The notes beneath the pieces were generated by a model that saw only the letters and a program-made list of their open reading frames with translations, was not told the DNA's origin and searched no databases. A stretch of 64,000 nt of DNA, taken from Streptomyces durocortorensis. GTDB taxonomy: Bacteria > Actinomycetota > Actinomycetes > Streptomycetales > Streptomycetaceae. The translations under genes and the position numbers were made by a program. The DNA is taken from the NCBI RefSeq assembly GCF_031760065.1, contig NZ_CP134500.1:3348001-3412000 (forward strand). The letters run 5' to 3'. Below, in pieces: positions 37,062 through 46,718 of this stretch (the first letter of the stretch is position 1; every line of letters starts with the position of its first letter).

Positions 37062-38015
37062 ATGGGCTCCGAACTGGCGATAGAGGCGACCGGGCTGCGC
37101 AAGCGCCACAAGGAGAAGCAGGCACTCGACGGCATCGACCTGTCGGTGCCGTCCGGCAGCGTACTGGGACTGCTCGGCCCCAACGGGGCGGGCAAGACCA
37201 CCACCGTGCGGGTCCTGTCGACCCTGCTGGCTCCGGACTCCGGTTCGGCCCGGGTCGCGGGCTTCGACGTGGTGCGAGAGCCCCACGAGGTGCGCCGCAG
37301 AATCGCGCTGGCCGGTCAGTACGCTGCGGTCGACGAGCTGCTGACGGGCCGCCAGAACCTGGTCCTGATCGGGACCATGCTGCACCTGGGCCGGGCGGAA
37401 GCACGCCGTCGCGCCACCGAGCTGCTCGCGCAGTACGGGCTTCAGGACGCTGCCGACCATCCCGTACGTACCTACTCGGGCGGTATGCGGCGGCGGCTCG
37501 ACCTGGCGAGCTGCCTGGTCTCGCGGCCCTCCGTGCTCTTTCTCGACGAGCCGACCACCGGCCTCGACCCGGCCAGCCGAATCCTGCTGTGGGCGGCGGT
37601 GCGCGACCTCGTGAACGAGGGCGTGACCGTACTGCTGACCACGCAGTACCTCGAAGAGGCCGACCAGCTGGCCGACCGCATCGTGGTGATCGCCGACGGG
37701 CGGGTGATCGCCGACGGCACGGCGGAGCAGCTCAAGGGCAAGGTGGGCCGGGCGAGGTTGCAGTTCTCCGTCGCCGACCGCTCCGAACTGCCGGCGGCGC
37801 TCGCGGCCCTGGCGCCCGTCACCGCGGCGGGCCCGCACGTGGACGAACAGCGCGGCACGGTCACACTGCCGGTCGTCGCAGGGCTGGAAGACGTCGCCGC
37901 GGCGGCGGCCGCACTCAGGGACGCCGGTGTGCAGGTCGCCGACTTCGGTCTGCGTCAGCCCACACTCGACGACGTCTTCCTCCATCTGACCGGCCATGCG
38001 TCGACACAGACGTAG
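37062..38015 (+). CDS. ABC transporter ATPase (DrrA-like)
   Basis: A 317-residue ATPase with Walker A G-P-N-G-A-G-K-T-T, signature Y-S-G-G-M-R-R-R-L-D, Walker B L-F-L-D-E-P-T-T-G-L-D and the DrrA-type C-terminal extension. It matches the ABC-2 permease at 35.8 kb and should power it. It lies 4 bp downstream of the MbtH gene, so the exporter ATPase and the NRPS chaperone share one SARP-controlled message. Confidence 0.88.
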   Translation: MGSELAIEATGLRKRHKEKQALDGIDLSVPSGSVLGLLGPNGAGKTTTVRVLSTLLAPDSGSARVAGFDVVREPHEVRRRIALAGQYAAVDELLTGRQNLVLIGTMLHLGRAEARRRATELLAQYGLQDAADHPVRTYSGGMRRRLDLASCLVSRPSVLFLDEPTTGLDPASRILLWAAVRDLVNEGVTVLLTTQYLEEADQLADRIVVIADGRVIADGTAEQLKGKVGRARLQFSVADRSELPAALAALAPVTAAGPHVDEQRGTVTLPVVAGLEDVAAAAAALRDAGVQVADFGLRQPTLDDVFLHLTGHASTQT

Positions 38016-38063
38016 GGCGCCTCTCCCGGAACTCCACGACACCGCACAGCGGGGGCGAGACCC

Positions 38064-39023
38064 ATGCAGAGAATCCACTTCACCGCGTCCGACCTGGCCC
38101 GTACCCGGTTGCAGAGCACTCTCGGCCCCGTCGCCGAAGGTGTCTTCGCACTCGGGGTACTGGCCAGGTCGGGCCATGCCGACTACGCGAGATGGCGGGG
38201 CGAGGTCCTTGGGCGGCTTCGCGGGCGGGCCTCCTCCGGGCCTCCGCTCGCCCAGCTGCTGCGTAACCTCAGCGCCCCGGACGATCTGCTGTTCCTGCTG
38301 GAGCGGACGCCGCCGGCCGACGGCACCAGGCAGCCGGCGCTGCCCCGCTCCGATGCCGCCAGGCTGGCTCTCGACGTGTGGCGCACCGGCGTCGCGCCGT
38401 ACTGGGAGCGCATCCAGGAGCGGCTGGAGGCCGAGTGCGAGGCCCGGGGCCGGATCGCCATGACCGGTGGGGTCGAGCGGCTGCTGGCCACCCTGCACCC
38501 CAGAATCCTGTGGAACGCGCCGGTCCTGGAGATCCACGACGGCCCGGACCGCGAGGTGCGCCTGGACGGCCGTGGTGTTCTGCTGTGCCCCTCGGTCTTC
38601 ATGCCGGGGCGGGCCGGCCGGATCGTCGAGTCCGAGCGGGAGTCCGGCATGGCCGCGCTCGTGTTCGCCACTCCCGCATCCGCCACCCGCGCCGCCGACC
38701 TGTGGGGCAGCCCCGACAACAGTGTGCAGGCGCTCAGCGCGCTGGTCGGGCAGACCCGGGCGGCCGCACTGCGGGCGCTGACGGCCGCCTGCACCACCAG
38801 CCAGCTCGCCGACCGGCTCGGGATCTCCTCGGCGGGCGCCAGCCAGCATGCCGCCATCCTGCGGCAGTCGGGGCTGATCACCACGCGCCGGGTGCGCAAC
38901 AACGTGCTGCACATCGTCACTCCCCTCGGCATGGCGCTGCTCGGCGGCCGGTTGCGCGACACGATGGCCCCTTCCGCGGGCAGGACCGCGGCGGACCTCG
39001 TGCAGAGGTCCGCCGCGAGCTGA
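38064..39023 (+). CDS. ArsR-like winged-helix regulator
   Basis: A 319-residue protein whose C-terminal 90 residues form an ArsR-type winged helix (R-A-A-A-L-R-A-L, then S-Q-L-A-D-R-L-G-I-S-S-A-G-A-S-Q-H-A-A-I-L-R-Q-S-G-L-I). The N-terminal 220 residues are a family-specific domain seen in other Streptomyces ArsR-like regulators. It follows the ABC ATPase by 48 bp and might control the exporter, but I see no operator that can be tied to it. Confidence 0.72.
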   Translation: MQRIHFTASDLARTRLQSTLGPVAEGVFALGVLARSGHADYARWRGEVLGRLRGRASSGPPLAQLLRNLSAPDDLLFLLERTPPADGTRQPALPRSDAARLALDVWRTGVAPYWERIQERLEAECEARGRIAMTGGVERLLATLHPRILWNAPVLEIHDGPDREVRLDGRGVLLCPSVFMPGRAGRIVESERESGMAALVFATPASATRAADLWGSPDNSVQALSALVGQTRAAALRALTAACTTSQLADRLGISSAGASQHAAILRQSGLITTRRVRNNVLHIVTPLGMALLGGRLRDTMAPSAGRTAADLVQRSAAS

Positions 39024-39060
39024 CGGCCGCTCCCGTCCCGCCGCCTCCCGTTCGCGCGGC

Positions 39061-39576
39061 TCAGTCCTGCGGCCAGCTGCGGAACTGCCGCAGGCCGTAC
39101 AGCAGCGGAGCCCGGTCCACCCGCCGGGTGACCCGGCGGATCTGTCCGTACACCGTGACGTGGTCACCCACCCGCTGGGTCAGCAGCACATCGCAGTCGG
39201 CGACGGTGTGGGCGTCCTGCGTCAGGTGCGGTCCCGCCCCGTCCGGCTCGGACTCCCACGGGACCAGCTTGAAGCGGTGCTGGTTGCCGGAGGCGAAGAG
39301 CTCCGCGGTCTGCTGGGCACTGTTGTGCAGCAGGTTCACCGCGAAGCCGCCGGAGGACAGGACCGCGTCCAGGGTGGGGCTGCCGTGGCGGAGGCAGACC
39401 AGCAGGACGGGCGGTTCGAGCGAGACGCTGCACACCGACGAGCAGGTCATGCCGCGCGGCGTACCGTCGGGGTCCATGGCCGTGACGATGCTGACCCCGG
39501 TGGGGAATCCGCTCATCATCGTCCGGAAGTCGTTCGAGGTCGCCGTATCCGGCGTCCTGGTGGCCGAGTCGGTCAT
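39061..39576 (-). CDS. Flavin reductase
   Basis: A 171-residue flavin reductase-like protein with the family core F-P-T-G-V-S-I-V-T-A, then R-G-M-T-C-S-S-V-C-S-V-S-L-E-P-P-V-L-L and F-A-V-N-L-L. It should supply FADH2 to the tryptophan halogenase two genes upstream, the usual partner arrangement. Its ATG overlaps the stop of the antiporter gene, so the three-gene operon is tightly coupled. Confidence 0.88.
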   Translation of the reverse strand: MTDSATRTPDTATSNDFRTMMSGFPTGVSIVTAMDPDGTPRGMTCSSVCSVSLEPPVLLVCLRHGSPTLDAVLSSGGFAVNLLHNSAQQTAELFASGNQHRFKLVPWESEPDGAGPHLTQDAHTVADCDVLLTQRVGDHVTVYGQIRRVTRRVDRAPLLYGLRQFRSWPQD

Positions 39577-40883
39577 CGCGCTCCGCTTTCTGTCGGTACG
39601 GGAATTTCCGTCGGTGCGGGCCGTTCCGCCGGTAGGGGCCGTAGCCCGCGGCGCGCTTCCGTACGGCCGTCGGCAGCCCGGTCGAGGAGCAGGAGCAGCG
39701 GCCCGGTCATGACCGTGGTGGCCAGCGCCATCACGATCAGGGCCAGGGTCAGGGGCGCGGTGAGCAGCCCCGCGCTCACCCCGGCCTGAAGGACGATGAG
39801 TTCGGTGAGGCCGCGGGTGTTCATCAGCACCCCGATCCGGCCCGCCACCAGCGGCGGACTGCCGCTGAGGCGCGCCCCGCCGTACCCTCCGAGGACCTTG
39901 CCCAGGGTGCCCAGGACGACGGTGAGCACGATCAGCGTCCAGGAGGCGGTGGTGAGCGCTTCGGTGAGCACCGTGACGCCGGTGACCACGAAGAACGCCG
40001 GCACCAGTGCCCGGCCCGCGCGGGAGACCGTGGCCACGGCGCCCGCCCAGGGGGTCGAGGTGCCGCCCGGGATGGCCAGGCCGATCAGCGCGGACCCGAG
40101 GATCGCCGTCATGCCCAGGTGCTCCATGCCGAACGCCACCAGCAGGGCCGCGGTGCCCAGCAGCGCCGCGGCGCATCTCGGCAGCTTCAGGAGCATGCGC
40201 CCCGCCGCCGGGGTACGCAGCCCGTACCGGACGGCCAGGGCGCAGGCCACGCCCAGGACGACGGCCGCACCGGAGCTCAGTACCCCGGCGACCGTTCCGG
40301 CGCCCGCGGCGACCGCCACCGTGAGGAGCAGCCAGCCGATGGAGTCGATGAGGATGGCGGAGGTGAGCGCGAGGCGCCCGGCCGCCGACTCGGACATCCC
40401 CCGGTCGGCAAGGACGCGCGCCATGACCGGCACCGCGGTGATGGACATCGCCACCATCACCATCAGGAAGAACGCGGGAAGTGGCGCGCTTCCGCGTACC
40501 GCGGGGTCCCCGGTCGCCACCACCCATCCGGCCAGAGCGGCACCGGAGAGCAGTGGCAGGACCAGGGAGCCCGCGCTGACCCAGGCGGTGGTCCGCCCGG
40601 GCGGCCCGGCGGAGTCGCCGTGCAGTCCGTGGGCCAGGCCGACCAGGAAGAGCACCAGGCCGGCCTTCGCCACGAAGGTGAGGGCTTCGAGCACCGCGTC
40701 GGGCAGTGCGGCCTCGAACGCCCCGGGGCCGAGCAGGGCGAGCGCGGCGGGGCCGGCCAGCAGCCCCACCACGATCTCCCCGACGACCTCCGGCTGCCGG
40801 AGCAGCCGGGCGACCGCACGGCCCAGCACGGCGATCGACAGGACCACGGCGAGCGCCACGGCCACATGGGTGAAGTACAGCAT
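39573..40883 (-). CDS. Kef/CPA2-type cation:proton antiporter
   Basis: A 436-residue membrane protein with about 12 hydrophobic segments and the CPA2 signatures R-Q-P-E-V-V-G-E-I-V-V-G-L and N-T-R-G-L-T-E-L-I-V. Family members exchange K+ or Na+ for protons. It sits between halogenase and flavin reductase with ATGA overlaps on both sides, so it is clearly part of the tailoring operon. Related antiporters occur in some antibiotic clusters, where their role is usually put down to self-resistance or export; its substrate here is unknown. Confidence 0.82.
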   Translation of the reverse strand: MLYFTHVAVALAVVLSIAVLGRAVARLLRQPEVVGEIVVGLLAGPAALALLGPGAFEAALPDAVLEALTFVAKAGLVLFLVGLAHGLHGDSAGPPGRTTAWVSAGSLVLPLLSGAALAGWVVATGDPAVRGSAPLPAFFLMVMVAMSITAVPVMARVLADRGMSESAAGRLALTSAILIDSIGWLLLTVAVAAGAGTVAGVLSSGAAVVLGVACALAVRYGLRTPAAGRMLLKLPRCAAALLGTAALLVAFGMEHLGMTAILGSALIGLAIPGGTSTPWAGAVATVSRAGRALVPAFFVVTGVTVLTEALTTASWTLIVLTVVLGTLGKVLGGYGGARLSGSPPLVAGRIGVLMNTRGLTELIVLQAGVSAGLLTAPLTLALIVMALATTVMTGPLLLLLDRAADGRTEARRGLRPLPAERPAPTEIPVPTESGAR

Positions 40884-42433
40884 CAGCTCAACTGTGAGAA
40901 GTAGTCGTAGGCCTTGGGCAGTGTCCTGGTCAGGTGCTCGGTCTTCTCCCGGATCGCCTCGAATTCCCGCTGCGCGGCGCTGGAGTCGGAAATCCTGAGT
41001 GCCGGAGACGGTTTCACTTCGATACCGCCGGTGCCGAGCAGGATGCAGCCCCACGAGTACGGCGGCAGCCCGTGGTAGTACGGGAACACCGTCTCGCTGT
41101 CCGGAAGCTGGGTCTTCCACTTCTCGATACGCTCGGCGAGACCGTCGGGCATCTTCCGGGTCTTGGCGTCTCGCCAGTACTGCGTGTCGTTCCGCTTGGC
41201 CCCCACGTAGTGAAGTACCAGGAATTCCCGGACACCGTCCATCACATGGGCGATGGCATCGTTGTAACGGTCGCGGTGGGTCTCGTTCCAGTTGTCGTCC
41301 GGGAAATTCTTGGCGAGCTGCTCGATCGCGTGGTGGATGAAGAAGATCCCGGTCGATTCCAGCGGCTCGACGAATCCACTGGTGAGGCCGATCCCCACGC
41401 AGTTCTTGACCCAGGAGTTCCGGCTGCGCCCGATGCGCATCTTGATGTGGTTGGCCTCGGCGTCGGCCGCGGCCGGGCCGACGAACTCGCGCAGGGTGCG
41501 CTCGGCCTCCTCGGGCGATATGTAGTCCTTGGCGTAGACGTAGCCGGTGCCGACACGGCCCATGAGCGGGATCGTCCAGATCCAGCCGGCGTCCTGGGCG
41601 GTGGCGGTGGTGCAGGGGCGGATACCGCGCTTCTCCATGTCCATGGGGACCTGGAGGGCGACGGCGCTGTCGTTGGGCAGCGTGTCCTGGTAGGAGATGA
41701 AGGGCTCTTCGAGAGCCTTGTTCAGCAGCACTCCGCGGAAGCCGGTGCAGTCGATGTACAGGTCACCGGAGATGTCGCCGTGCTCGCCGGTCCGCACCCC
41801 GGTGATCCAGCCGCGGCTGTCGAGGTCCACGCTCTCGACGTCGTCGATGATGTGCTTGACGCCGCGCTCCACCGAGTACGTCGTGAGGTACTTGGCCAGC
41901 AGGGCGGCCTCGAAGTGGTAGGCGTACGGGAACTGGGTCTTGCCCTGGTGCTCGGACATCGTCAGCCCCTGCATCTCGTCCGCGCCCTCGACGAAGGGCT
42001 GGTCGATCAGCGTGCCGTCGAGCTGCCGGGGGCTGAGCCCCGCGTCGATGACCGAGGGCATCACGAAGCAGTCCTTGTCGAACCGGCTCGTGGGCCCTTC
42101 CTGGAGCCACCAGTCCGTCAGCGGGAAGCCGTTGACCGACCGCATCTGCTCGAAGGGGTGGTAGAAGTAGTGGCCCTGCTCCCGCCAGTTCTCGAATCGC
42201 ACTGCCAGCTTGTACGTGGCATTGCAGGCGGGCATCCAGTCCTTCTCCTTGAGGCCCAGGAATTCGAAGAAATGCCGAATGTCGCTGAATGTGGCCTCTC
42301 CCACGCCCACGGTCCCGAGGTGACCGGACTCCACCAGCGTGATGTCGATCCGGTCACCGAATGCAGCCTTGAAGTACGAGGCTGTCATCCAGCCCGCCGT
42401 GCCTCCGCCCACGATGACAACTCGGTTGATCAT
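40883..42433 (-). CDS. FAD-dependent tryptophan halogenase (PyrH-like, probably 5-position)
   Basis: A 516-residue flavin halogenase. It starts M-I-N-R-V-V-I-V-G-G-G-T-A-G-W (FAD GxGxxG), contains W-I-W-T-I-P at about residues 284-289, has the essential Lys75 in N-A-T-Y-K-L-A-V, and the catalytic Glu359-Ser360 in E-P-L-E-S-T-G. Recalled from memory, the closest resemblance is to PyrH, a free-tryptophan 5-halogenase. It would make 5-chlorotryptophan for the NRPS; halogenation of a carrier-bound or peptide Trp is also possible. The operon supplies its flavin reductase, and the window holds a dedicated tryptophan pathway. Confidence 0.88.
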   Translation of the reverse strand: MINRVVIVGGGTAGWMTASYFKAAFGDRIDITLVESGHLGTVGVGEATFSDIRHFFEFLGLKEKDWMPACNATYKLAVRFENWREQGHYFYHPFEQMRSVNGFPLTDWWLQEGPTSRFDKDCFVMPSVIDAGLSPRQLDGTLIDQPFVEGADEMQGLTMSEHQGKTQFPYAYHFEAALLAKYLTTYSVERGVKHIIDDVESVDLDSRGWITGVRTGEHGDISGDLYIDCTGFRGVLLNKALEEPFISYQDTLPNDSAVALQVPMDMEKRGIRPCTTATAQDAGWIWTIPLMGRVGTGYVYAKDYISPEEAERTLREFVGPAAADAEANHIKMRIGRSRNSWVKNCVGIGLTSGFVEPLESTGIFFIHHAIEQLAKNFPDDNWNETHRDRYNDAIAHVMDGVREFLVLHYVGAKRNDTQYWRDAKTRKMPDGLAERIEKWKTQLPDSETVFPYYHGLPPYSWGCILLGTGGIEVKPSPALRISDSSAAQREFEAIREKTEHLTRTLPKAYDYFSQLS

Positions 42434-42481
42434 GCGTGCCCCCAATTCCGGTAATTGCGCGAGTTCCGACTGCAATTGAGG

Positions 42482-42519
42482 CTAGGGGCCGCCGGGCGGC
42501 ATCGGTACATTCTTAAGCG
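42482..42519 (-). promoter_or_regulatory. CGCTTAAG-N27-TAG promoter motif, halogenase operon
   Basis: Read on the minus strand, CGCTTAAG (42519-42512) is followed after exactly 27 bp by TAGCCT (42484-42479), a -10-like hexamer. The identical octamer and spacing occur before the hydroxylase and trpC genes, and a TTC triplet precedes each octamer at about the same distance. It is probably an activator site centred just upstream of -35. Confidence 0.7.
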
Positions 42520-42574
42520 TGCAACGAAAGTCGCAGGTGGTCCGCTTGATTTCGGCCACGCGATTCGCCGACGG

Positions 42575-42608
42575 CAGACGGCCGGGTCCCTCGGGACCCG
42601 GCCGTCTG
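42575..42608 (-). terminator. Stem-loop terminator after the FtsX permease gene
   Basis: CAGACGGCCGGGTCCC (42575-42590) pairs perfectly with GGGACCCGGCCGTCTG (42593-42608) around a nominal 2-base loop. It separates the FtsX module from the halogenase promoter. Confidence 0.75.
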
Positions 42609-42634
42609 CGTCACCTCACCGCTTCAGCACCGCC

Positions 42635-45172
42635 TCACTCCACCGCCACCGCCTCGGCCGGCCGGGAACGCATCGCGTACCGGGCCGGCAACAAGGTGGC
42701 GCCCAGCGTCAGCACACCGGCGAAGCCGATGACGGCGAAGTAGATCCAGGCGGGCCCCTGAGGCATCCAGGAGCCGCCCAGGGCGATCCCGAAGGGGGCG
42801 AGGGTGGCGATGGCCACGACCGTGCCCAGCACGATGCCCGACACGGCGACCAGTACCGATTCGACCGTCATCACCCGCAGGATCTGGCCGGGGGTGGCTC
42901 CGACGAGCCGTTGCAGGGCGAACTCCCTGCGCCGTTCGGCGGAGGACACGATCAATGTGTTGACCAGGGAGATCACCGCGTAGCCGATGATCGTGCCCGC
43001 CAGCAGGTAGTTGATCCAAGCACTGGTCCCGCTGTCCTGGCCGGACGCCTCGGCAGTGACCCGGTCCACGACCTGGAGGCCGGGCTGCACCTTCCCCAAC
43101 TCGCTGATCGAGGAGACGAGTTCGGAGGGTGCGACACCGTCCCTGCCGGACACCAGAATCTGCGGCACCAGCCCGGTGGTGGAGTGCTTCAGCATCAGCT
43201 CGGCGGGCAGGAAGGCGGTTTCGAAGCCGGACCTGGCCTCGTACGAGGCGACCACCTTGAGCGGCAGCTTCGTGCCGTCGCCCAGCAGCACGGAGACGGT
43301 GTCGCCCACCGCCTGCCCGTTCTCCGAGGTGAGCGAGGCCGGCAGGACGATCGTGTCGCCGCGCAGATCCTTGAAGGAGCCCTTGTCCGGCGAGACCGCG
43401 AGGGTCGTGTCGGCGCTGCTCCCGGTGATGCCCAGCACGACCAGCTCGGTGTTGTCCGGGTCGTCCACCTCGTCCTCGTCCGTGGGCGGCTCGATGATGT
43501 ACGCCGTACCGGAGGAATAGGCCGATGCCCCTGCCACGCCCGGGACTTCGGAGATCCTCTCCACGAGTCCCGGCTGCATCCCGCCGGTCGAGGAGCTCAC
43601 CATGACGTCCGCGCCCAGCAGTTCGGCAGCGGCGTCCTTGGACGCGGCCGCCTGCGAGGTCTGCATGTAGATCAGGGCGGTGGCGAGCCCGGTGGCCAGC
43701 ATCACGGGGGTGACCGCGGCGGCCACCCGGATCCGGCGGGCCCGCACGTTGTTCATGGCGAGCTCGCCCGCGAAGCCGGTGAAGGCGCGCAGCGGCCAGC
43801 GCAGGACGGCGATGAGCACACGGGTCAGTCCGGGGCTGATCAGCGCGATCCCGCCGGCCCACAGCAGGGCGGCGGGCCCGGTGGTGGCCGCTCCGATCGT
43901 GCCGTGCATGACGACTGCGGTGACGACCGCGAGAGCGGCGCCGCCGATGAAGCACAGCAGGGCCCAGGTCAGCCGGGAGCCGCTCAGCCAGCGGGTCTGG
44001 AGCCCGGACTCGGTGAGTGCGGCGGCCGGGCTGGCGACCGAGGCGCGGCGCGAGGCGATGTGTGCCGCGGCCACGGCGGAGGCCAGCGAGGCACCGGCCG
44101 CGACGATCACCGGCACGAAGCCCGCCCTGTAGACGATCTCGGGGGCGACGACCCCGCCACCGGCCAGCTGCTCCAGCATCCAGCGTCCGGCGAGCCGGCC
44201 GGGCACGATGGCCAGGGCGATGGCGGCGACGGCGATGACGAGGGTCTCGCCCACGACCATGCGGCGGATCTGCGCCGGCATCGAGCCGATCGCGCGGAGC
44301 ATGGCCATCTCGCGCATCCGCCCCTGAACCAGCAGGGCGAGCGTGGAGCCGACGACGAACACCGCGACCATGACGGCGAGTCCGCCGAAGACGGCCGACA
44401 TGGAGATCAGGTTGGTGGATGCCTGGAGCGCTTCGGGGAATTCGGCGACGCCGCGTGCGTGACCGGTGAGGGTCACGGCGGTCGCCCCCTTCACGGCGCC
44501 CTCGACCTGGGATGCCAACTCCCCTTCGGAGGTACCCGGCTTGGGCAGCACGGCGATGGAGTCGACCTGGTCCGGCTGCCCGAGCAGCCGTCCGGCCTCG
44601 GCGTCGGTGAAGTACAGGGCCTGCTCGGTGCCGGTCGAGGAGCGGACGGTGCCGGTCACCCTGACCGTCTCGGCCGTTCCGGCGACCGCGAGCCGCAGCT
44701 CGTCGCCGGTCCTGGCGCCGAGCCTCCCGGCCAGCTCCGCGTCGAGAGCCGCCTCGCCCGCGGCGCTCGGTGCCGCGCCGTCGGCGAGCCGGCCGCCGGT
44801 CAGTTCGGCGGACGACCAGCCGTGCCCGACCAGGCCGTCGCCGCCCGGGGCGGCCCGGTCGTCCTTGAGCGCGGAGACGGGGAAGCTGACGTCGGGCAGT
44901 GCGCGCTCGACGCCCGGCAGCGCCGCGATCCGCTGCGTCAGTGACGCGTCGAGGCGGGCGCGCTCGGGCAGCACGTCGTGGTCGAAGGACTGGTCGCCGG
45001 TGACGACGACGGGTGCGGCGGCGAGCCGCTGGGGCGGTACGACACTGCGGATGCCGGTTTCCATCAGGGCGCCGCAGGCCATCAGGACGGTGGCGCCGAA
45101 GAACAGCGCGACGAAGGAGGCGACGAAGCTGCCCTTGCGGAACTTCAGTGTTTCCCAGGCGAGTCCCAACAT
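42635..45172 (-). CDS. FtsX-like ABC transporter permease
   Basis: An 845-residue permease with the duplicated FtsX/MacB plan: an N-terminal transmembrane segment, a large external domain, three central segments, a second external domain and three C-terminal segments. It ends in a typical L-P-A-R-Y-A-M-R-S-R-P-A-E-A-V. The ATPase gene stop overlaps its start. Such transporters export or sense lipids and antimicrobial peptides, so it may give self-protection, but the whole five-gene module is also common in Streptomyces outside clusters. The start may be the ATG at 45172 or the adjacent GTG at 45175. Confidence 0.85.
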   Translation of the reverse strand: MLGLAWETLKFRKGSFVASFVALFFGATVLMACGALMETGIRSVVPPQRLAAAPVVVTGDQSFDHDVLPERARLDASLTQRIAALPGVERALPDVSFPVSALKDDRAAPGGDGLVGHGWSSAELTGGRLADGAAPSAAGEAALDAELAGRLGARTGDELRLAVAGTAETVRVTGTVRSSTGTEQALYFTDAEAGRLLGQPDQVDSIAVLPKPGTSEGELASQVEGAVKGATAVTLTGHARGVAEFPEALQASTNLISMSAVFGGLAVMVAVFVVGSTLALLVQGRMREMAMLRAIGSMPAQIRRMVVGETLVIAVAAIALAIVPGRLAGRWMLEQLAGGGVVAPEIVYRAGFVPVIVAAGASLASAVAAAHIASRRASVASPAAALTESGLQTRWLSGSRLTWALLCFIGGAALAVVTAVVMHGTIGAATTGPAALLWAGGIALISPGLTRVLIAVLRWPLRAFTGFAGELAMNNVRARRIRVAAAVTPVMLATGLATALIYMQTSQAAASKDAAAELLGADVMVSSSTGGMQPGLVERISEVPGVAGASAYSSGTAYIIEPPTDEDEVDDPDNTELVVLGITGSSADTTLAVSPDKGSFKDLRGDTIVLPASLTSENGQAVGDTVSVLLGDGTKLPLKVVASYEARSGFETAFLPAELMLKHSTTGLVPQILVSGRDGVAPSELVSSISELGKVQPGLQVVDRVTAEASGQDSGTSAWINYLLAGTIIGYAVISLVNTLIVSSAERRREFALQRLVGATPGQILRVMTVESVLVAVSGIVLGTVVAIATLAPFGIALGGSWMPQGPAWIYFAVIGFAGVLTLGATLLPARYAMRSRPAEAVAVE

Positions 45173-45963
45173 CACACGACCCCTTCGGCAAAGCCGGCCG
45201 CGGCGGGGTCGCCCCAGGCGCCCAGGTGGGTCATGCGCTCGGCGATCGCATCGGCGGACGCGCCGTACAGCTCGTTCACGATCCGTCCGTCGGCGAGGAA
45301 GACCACCCGGTCGGCGTGCGAGGCGGCGACCGGGTCGTGGGTGACGATGATGGCGGTCTGCCCGCCCCGGTGCACGGTCTCCCGCAGCAGGCGCAGCACC
45401 TCCAGCGCCGTACGGGTGTCCAGGGCGCCGGTCGGCTCATCGCCGAAGATCACCGCGGGCCTGGTGATCAGCGCGCGGGCGATCGCGACGCGCTGCTGCT
45501 GGCCGCCGGAGAGCTCACCGGGCCGGTGGGACTTGCGCGAGCCGAGTCCGACGCGCTCCAACACCGCGTCCACAGCGCCGCGTTCGGGCTTGCGCCCGGC
45601 CAGCCGCAGCGGCAGGGCGACATTGTCGGCGACGGTCAGCGCGGGCAGCAGGTTGAAGGCCTGGAACACGAAGCCGATCCGCTCCCGGCGCAGCCTGGTG
45701 AGTTCCTTCTCGTCCAGCCCGGTGAGCTCCTGGCCGTCCAGGACGACCGAGCCCGCCGAGGGCTGGTCCAGTCCCGCCGCGCACTGCAACAGGGTCGTCT
45801 TGCCGGAGCCGGAGGGCCCCATCACCGCGGTGAAGGTGCCGCGCCGGAAGCCGATGGACACGTCGTCGAGGGCCACCACACGGTTGCGCTCGGTGCCGTA
45901 GTGCCGACTGACCTTGTCCAGCCGTACGACGTCGTCGTTGCCTTGCGCGGGTGCGGTGGTCAT
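45172..45963 (-). CDS. ABC transporter ATPase (LolD/MacB type)
   Basis: A 263-residue ATPase with Walker A G-P-S-G-S-G-K-T-T, signature L-S-G-G-Q-Q-Q-R-V-A and Walker B V-I-F-G-D-E-P-T-G-A-L-D. The R-R-E-R-I-G-F-V-F-Q-A-F-N-L-L stretch marks the LolD/MacB subfamily, which pairs with FtsX-like permeases such as the one encoded next. Confidence 0.88.
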   Translation of the reverse strand: MTTAPAQGNDDVVRLDKVSRHYGTERNRVVALDDVSIGFRRGTFTAVMGPSGSGKTTLLQCAAGLDQPSAGSVVLDGQELTGLDEKELTRLRRERIGFVFQAFNLLPALTVADNVALPLRLAGRKPERGAVDAVLERVGLGSRKSHRPGELSGGQQQRVAIARALITRPAVIFGDEPTGALDTRTALEVLRLLRETVHRGGQTAIIVTHDPVAASHADRVVFLADGRIVNELYGASADAIAERMTHLGAWGDPAAAGFAEGVV

Positions 45964-46718
45964 GGAGTCATCCCCCTGGAAGGACTGGAAGGGCCGGCGG
46001 AGCTTTCGGGAACTGTCGGCCCGGCAAGCGGTCCGGGCTCGGCGAGCAGGCGCTTGGCCTCGGACAGCGGGTCGGAGCGCGGGCCGAGAACCTTGTGTGC
46101 CACGGTGGAGTGGAGCCTCGCCGCACCGACCACCGCGTAGACGGAGAGCGAGGTCAGAGCGAGAGCGACCGCGGCTGCCGCGAAGGCGGTGGGCAGGTCG
46201 TCGACGCTCAGCAGGCCGAGCGCGCCGCCATCCGGAACGGCCCAGTACCAGGCGGGTACGAGGACCAGGGCGATGGTGGTCAGCCAGATGAGGAGTGCCA
46301 CGGCGTCCAGCAGCAGCAGCGGGACGAACAGGGCGATCAGATAGGCGCAGTCGCGCAGCGTGGTGGGGTCGCTCCAGCGGGCCTTCACCCCGGCGAGGAC
46401 ACCGGCGGGGGCGATGGTCCGGTACTCGGCCCTGACGGGGCCCGAGAACATCCGGGTGCGGGCCCGCTCGATCCGGGCACAGCCGCGCACGAGGGCCGCG
46501 GCGCCGATCAGGAGCGGCAGCCCGAGCATCGTGATGTTGAGCGTGAAGGACACGACCAGGACGGCCAGGCAGAAGGCGAACATGACCGGGCCGATCAGCA
46601 GATACCCGGCCAGGTAGGCGGTGGCCGCCCAGGGCTCCGACGAGCGGAGCAGACGTAAGGGGCTCTCGCCTAACCGCAGTTGGCCGGGGCCGCGTTCGCT
46701 TGTCTCAGTAGTGGTCAT
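45960..46718 (-). CDS. Sensor-domain-type integral membrane protein
   Basis: A 252-residue protein with four hydrophobic segments in two pairs (about residues 33-75 and 125-195). This layout matches the 'putative sensor' domain often fused to actinobacterial histidine kinases, but the kinase is absent. It overlaps both neighbours. Two TTA codons (codons 16 and 21, at 46673-46671 and 46658-46656) lie close to the start, which may tie expression of this module to bldA. Confidence 0.62.
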   Translation of the reverse strand: MTTTETSERGPGQLRLGESPLRLLRSSEPWAATAYLAGYLLIGPVMFAFCLAVLVVSFTLNITMLGLPLLIGAAALVRGCARIERARTRMFSGPVRAEYRTIAPAGVLAGVKARWSDPTTLRDCAYLIALFVPLLLLDAVALLIWLTTIALVLVPAWYWAVPDGGALGLLSVDDLPTAFAAAAVALALTSLSVYAVVGAARLHSTVAHKVLGPRSDPLSEAKRLLAEPGPLAGPTVPESSAGPSSPSRGMTP

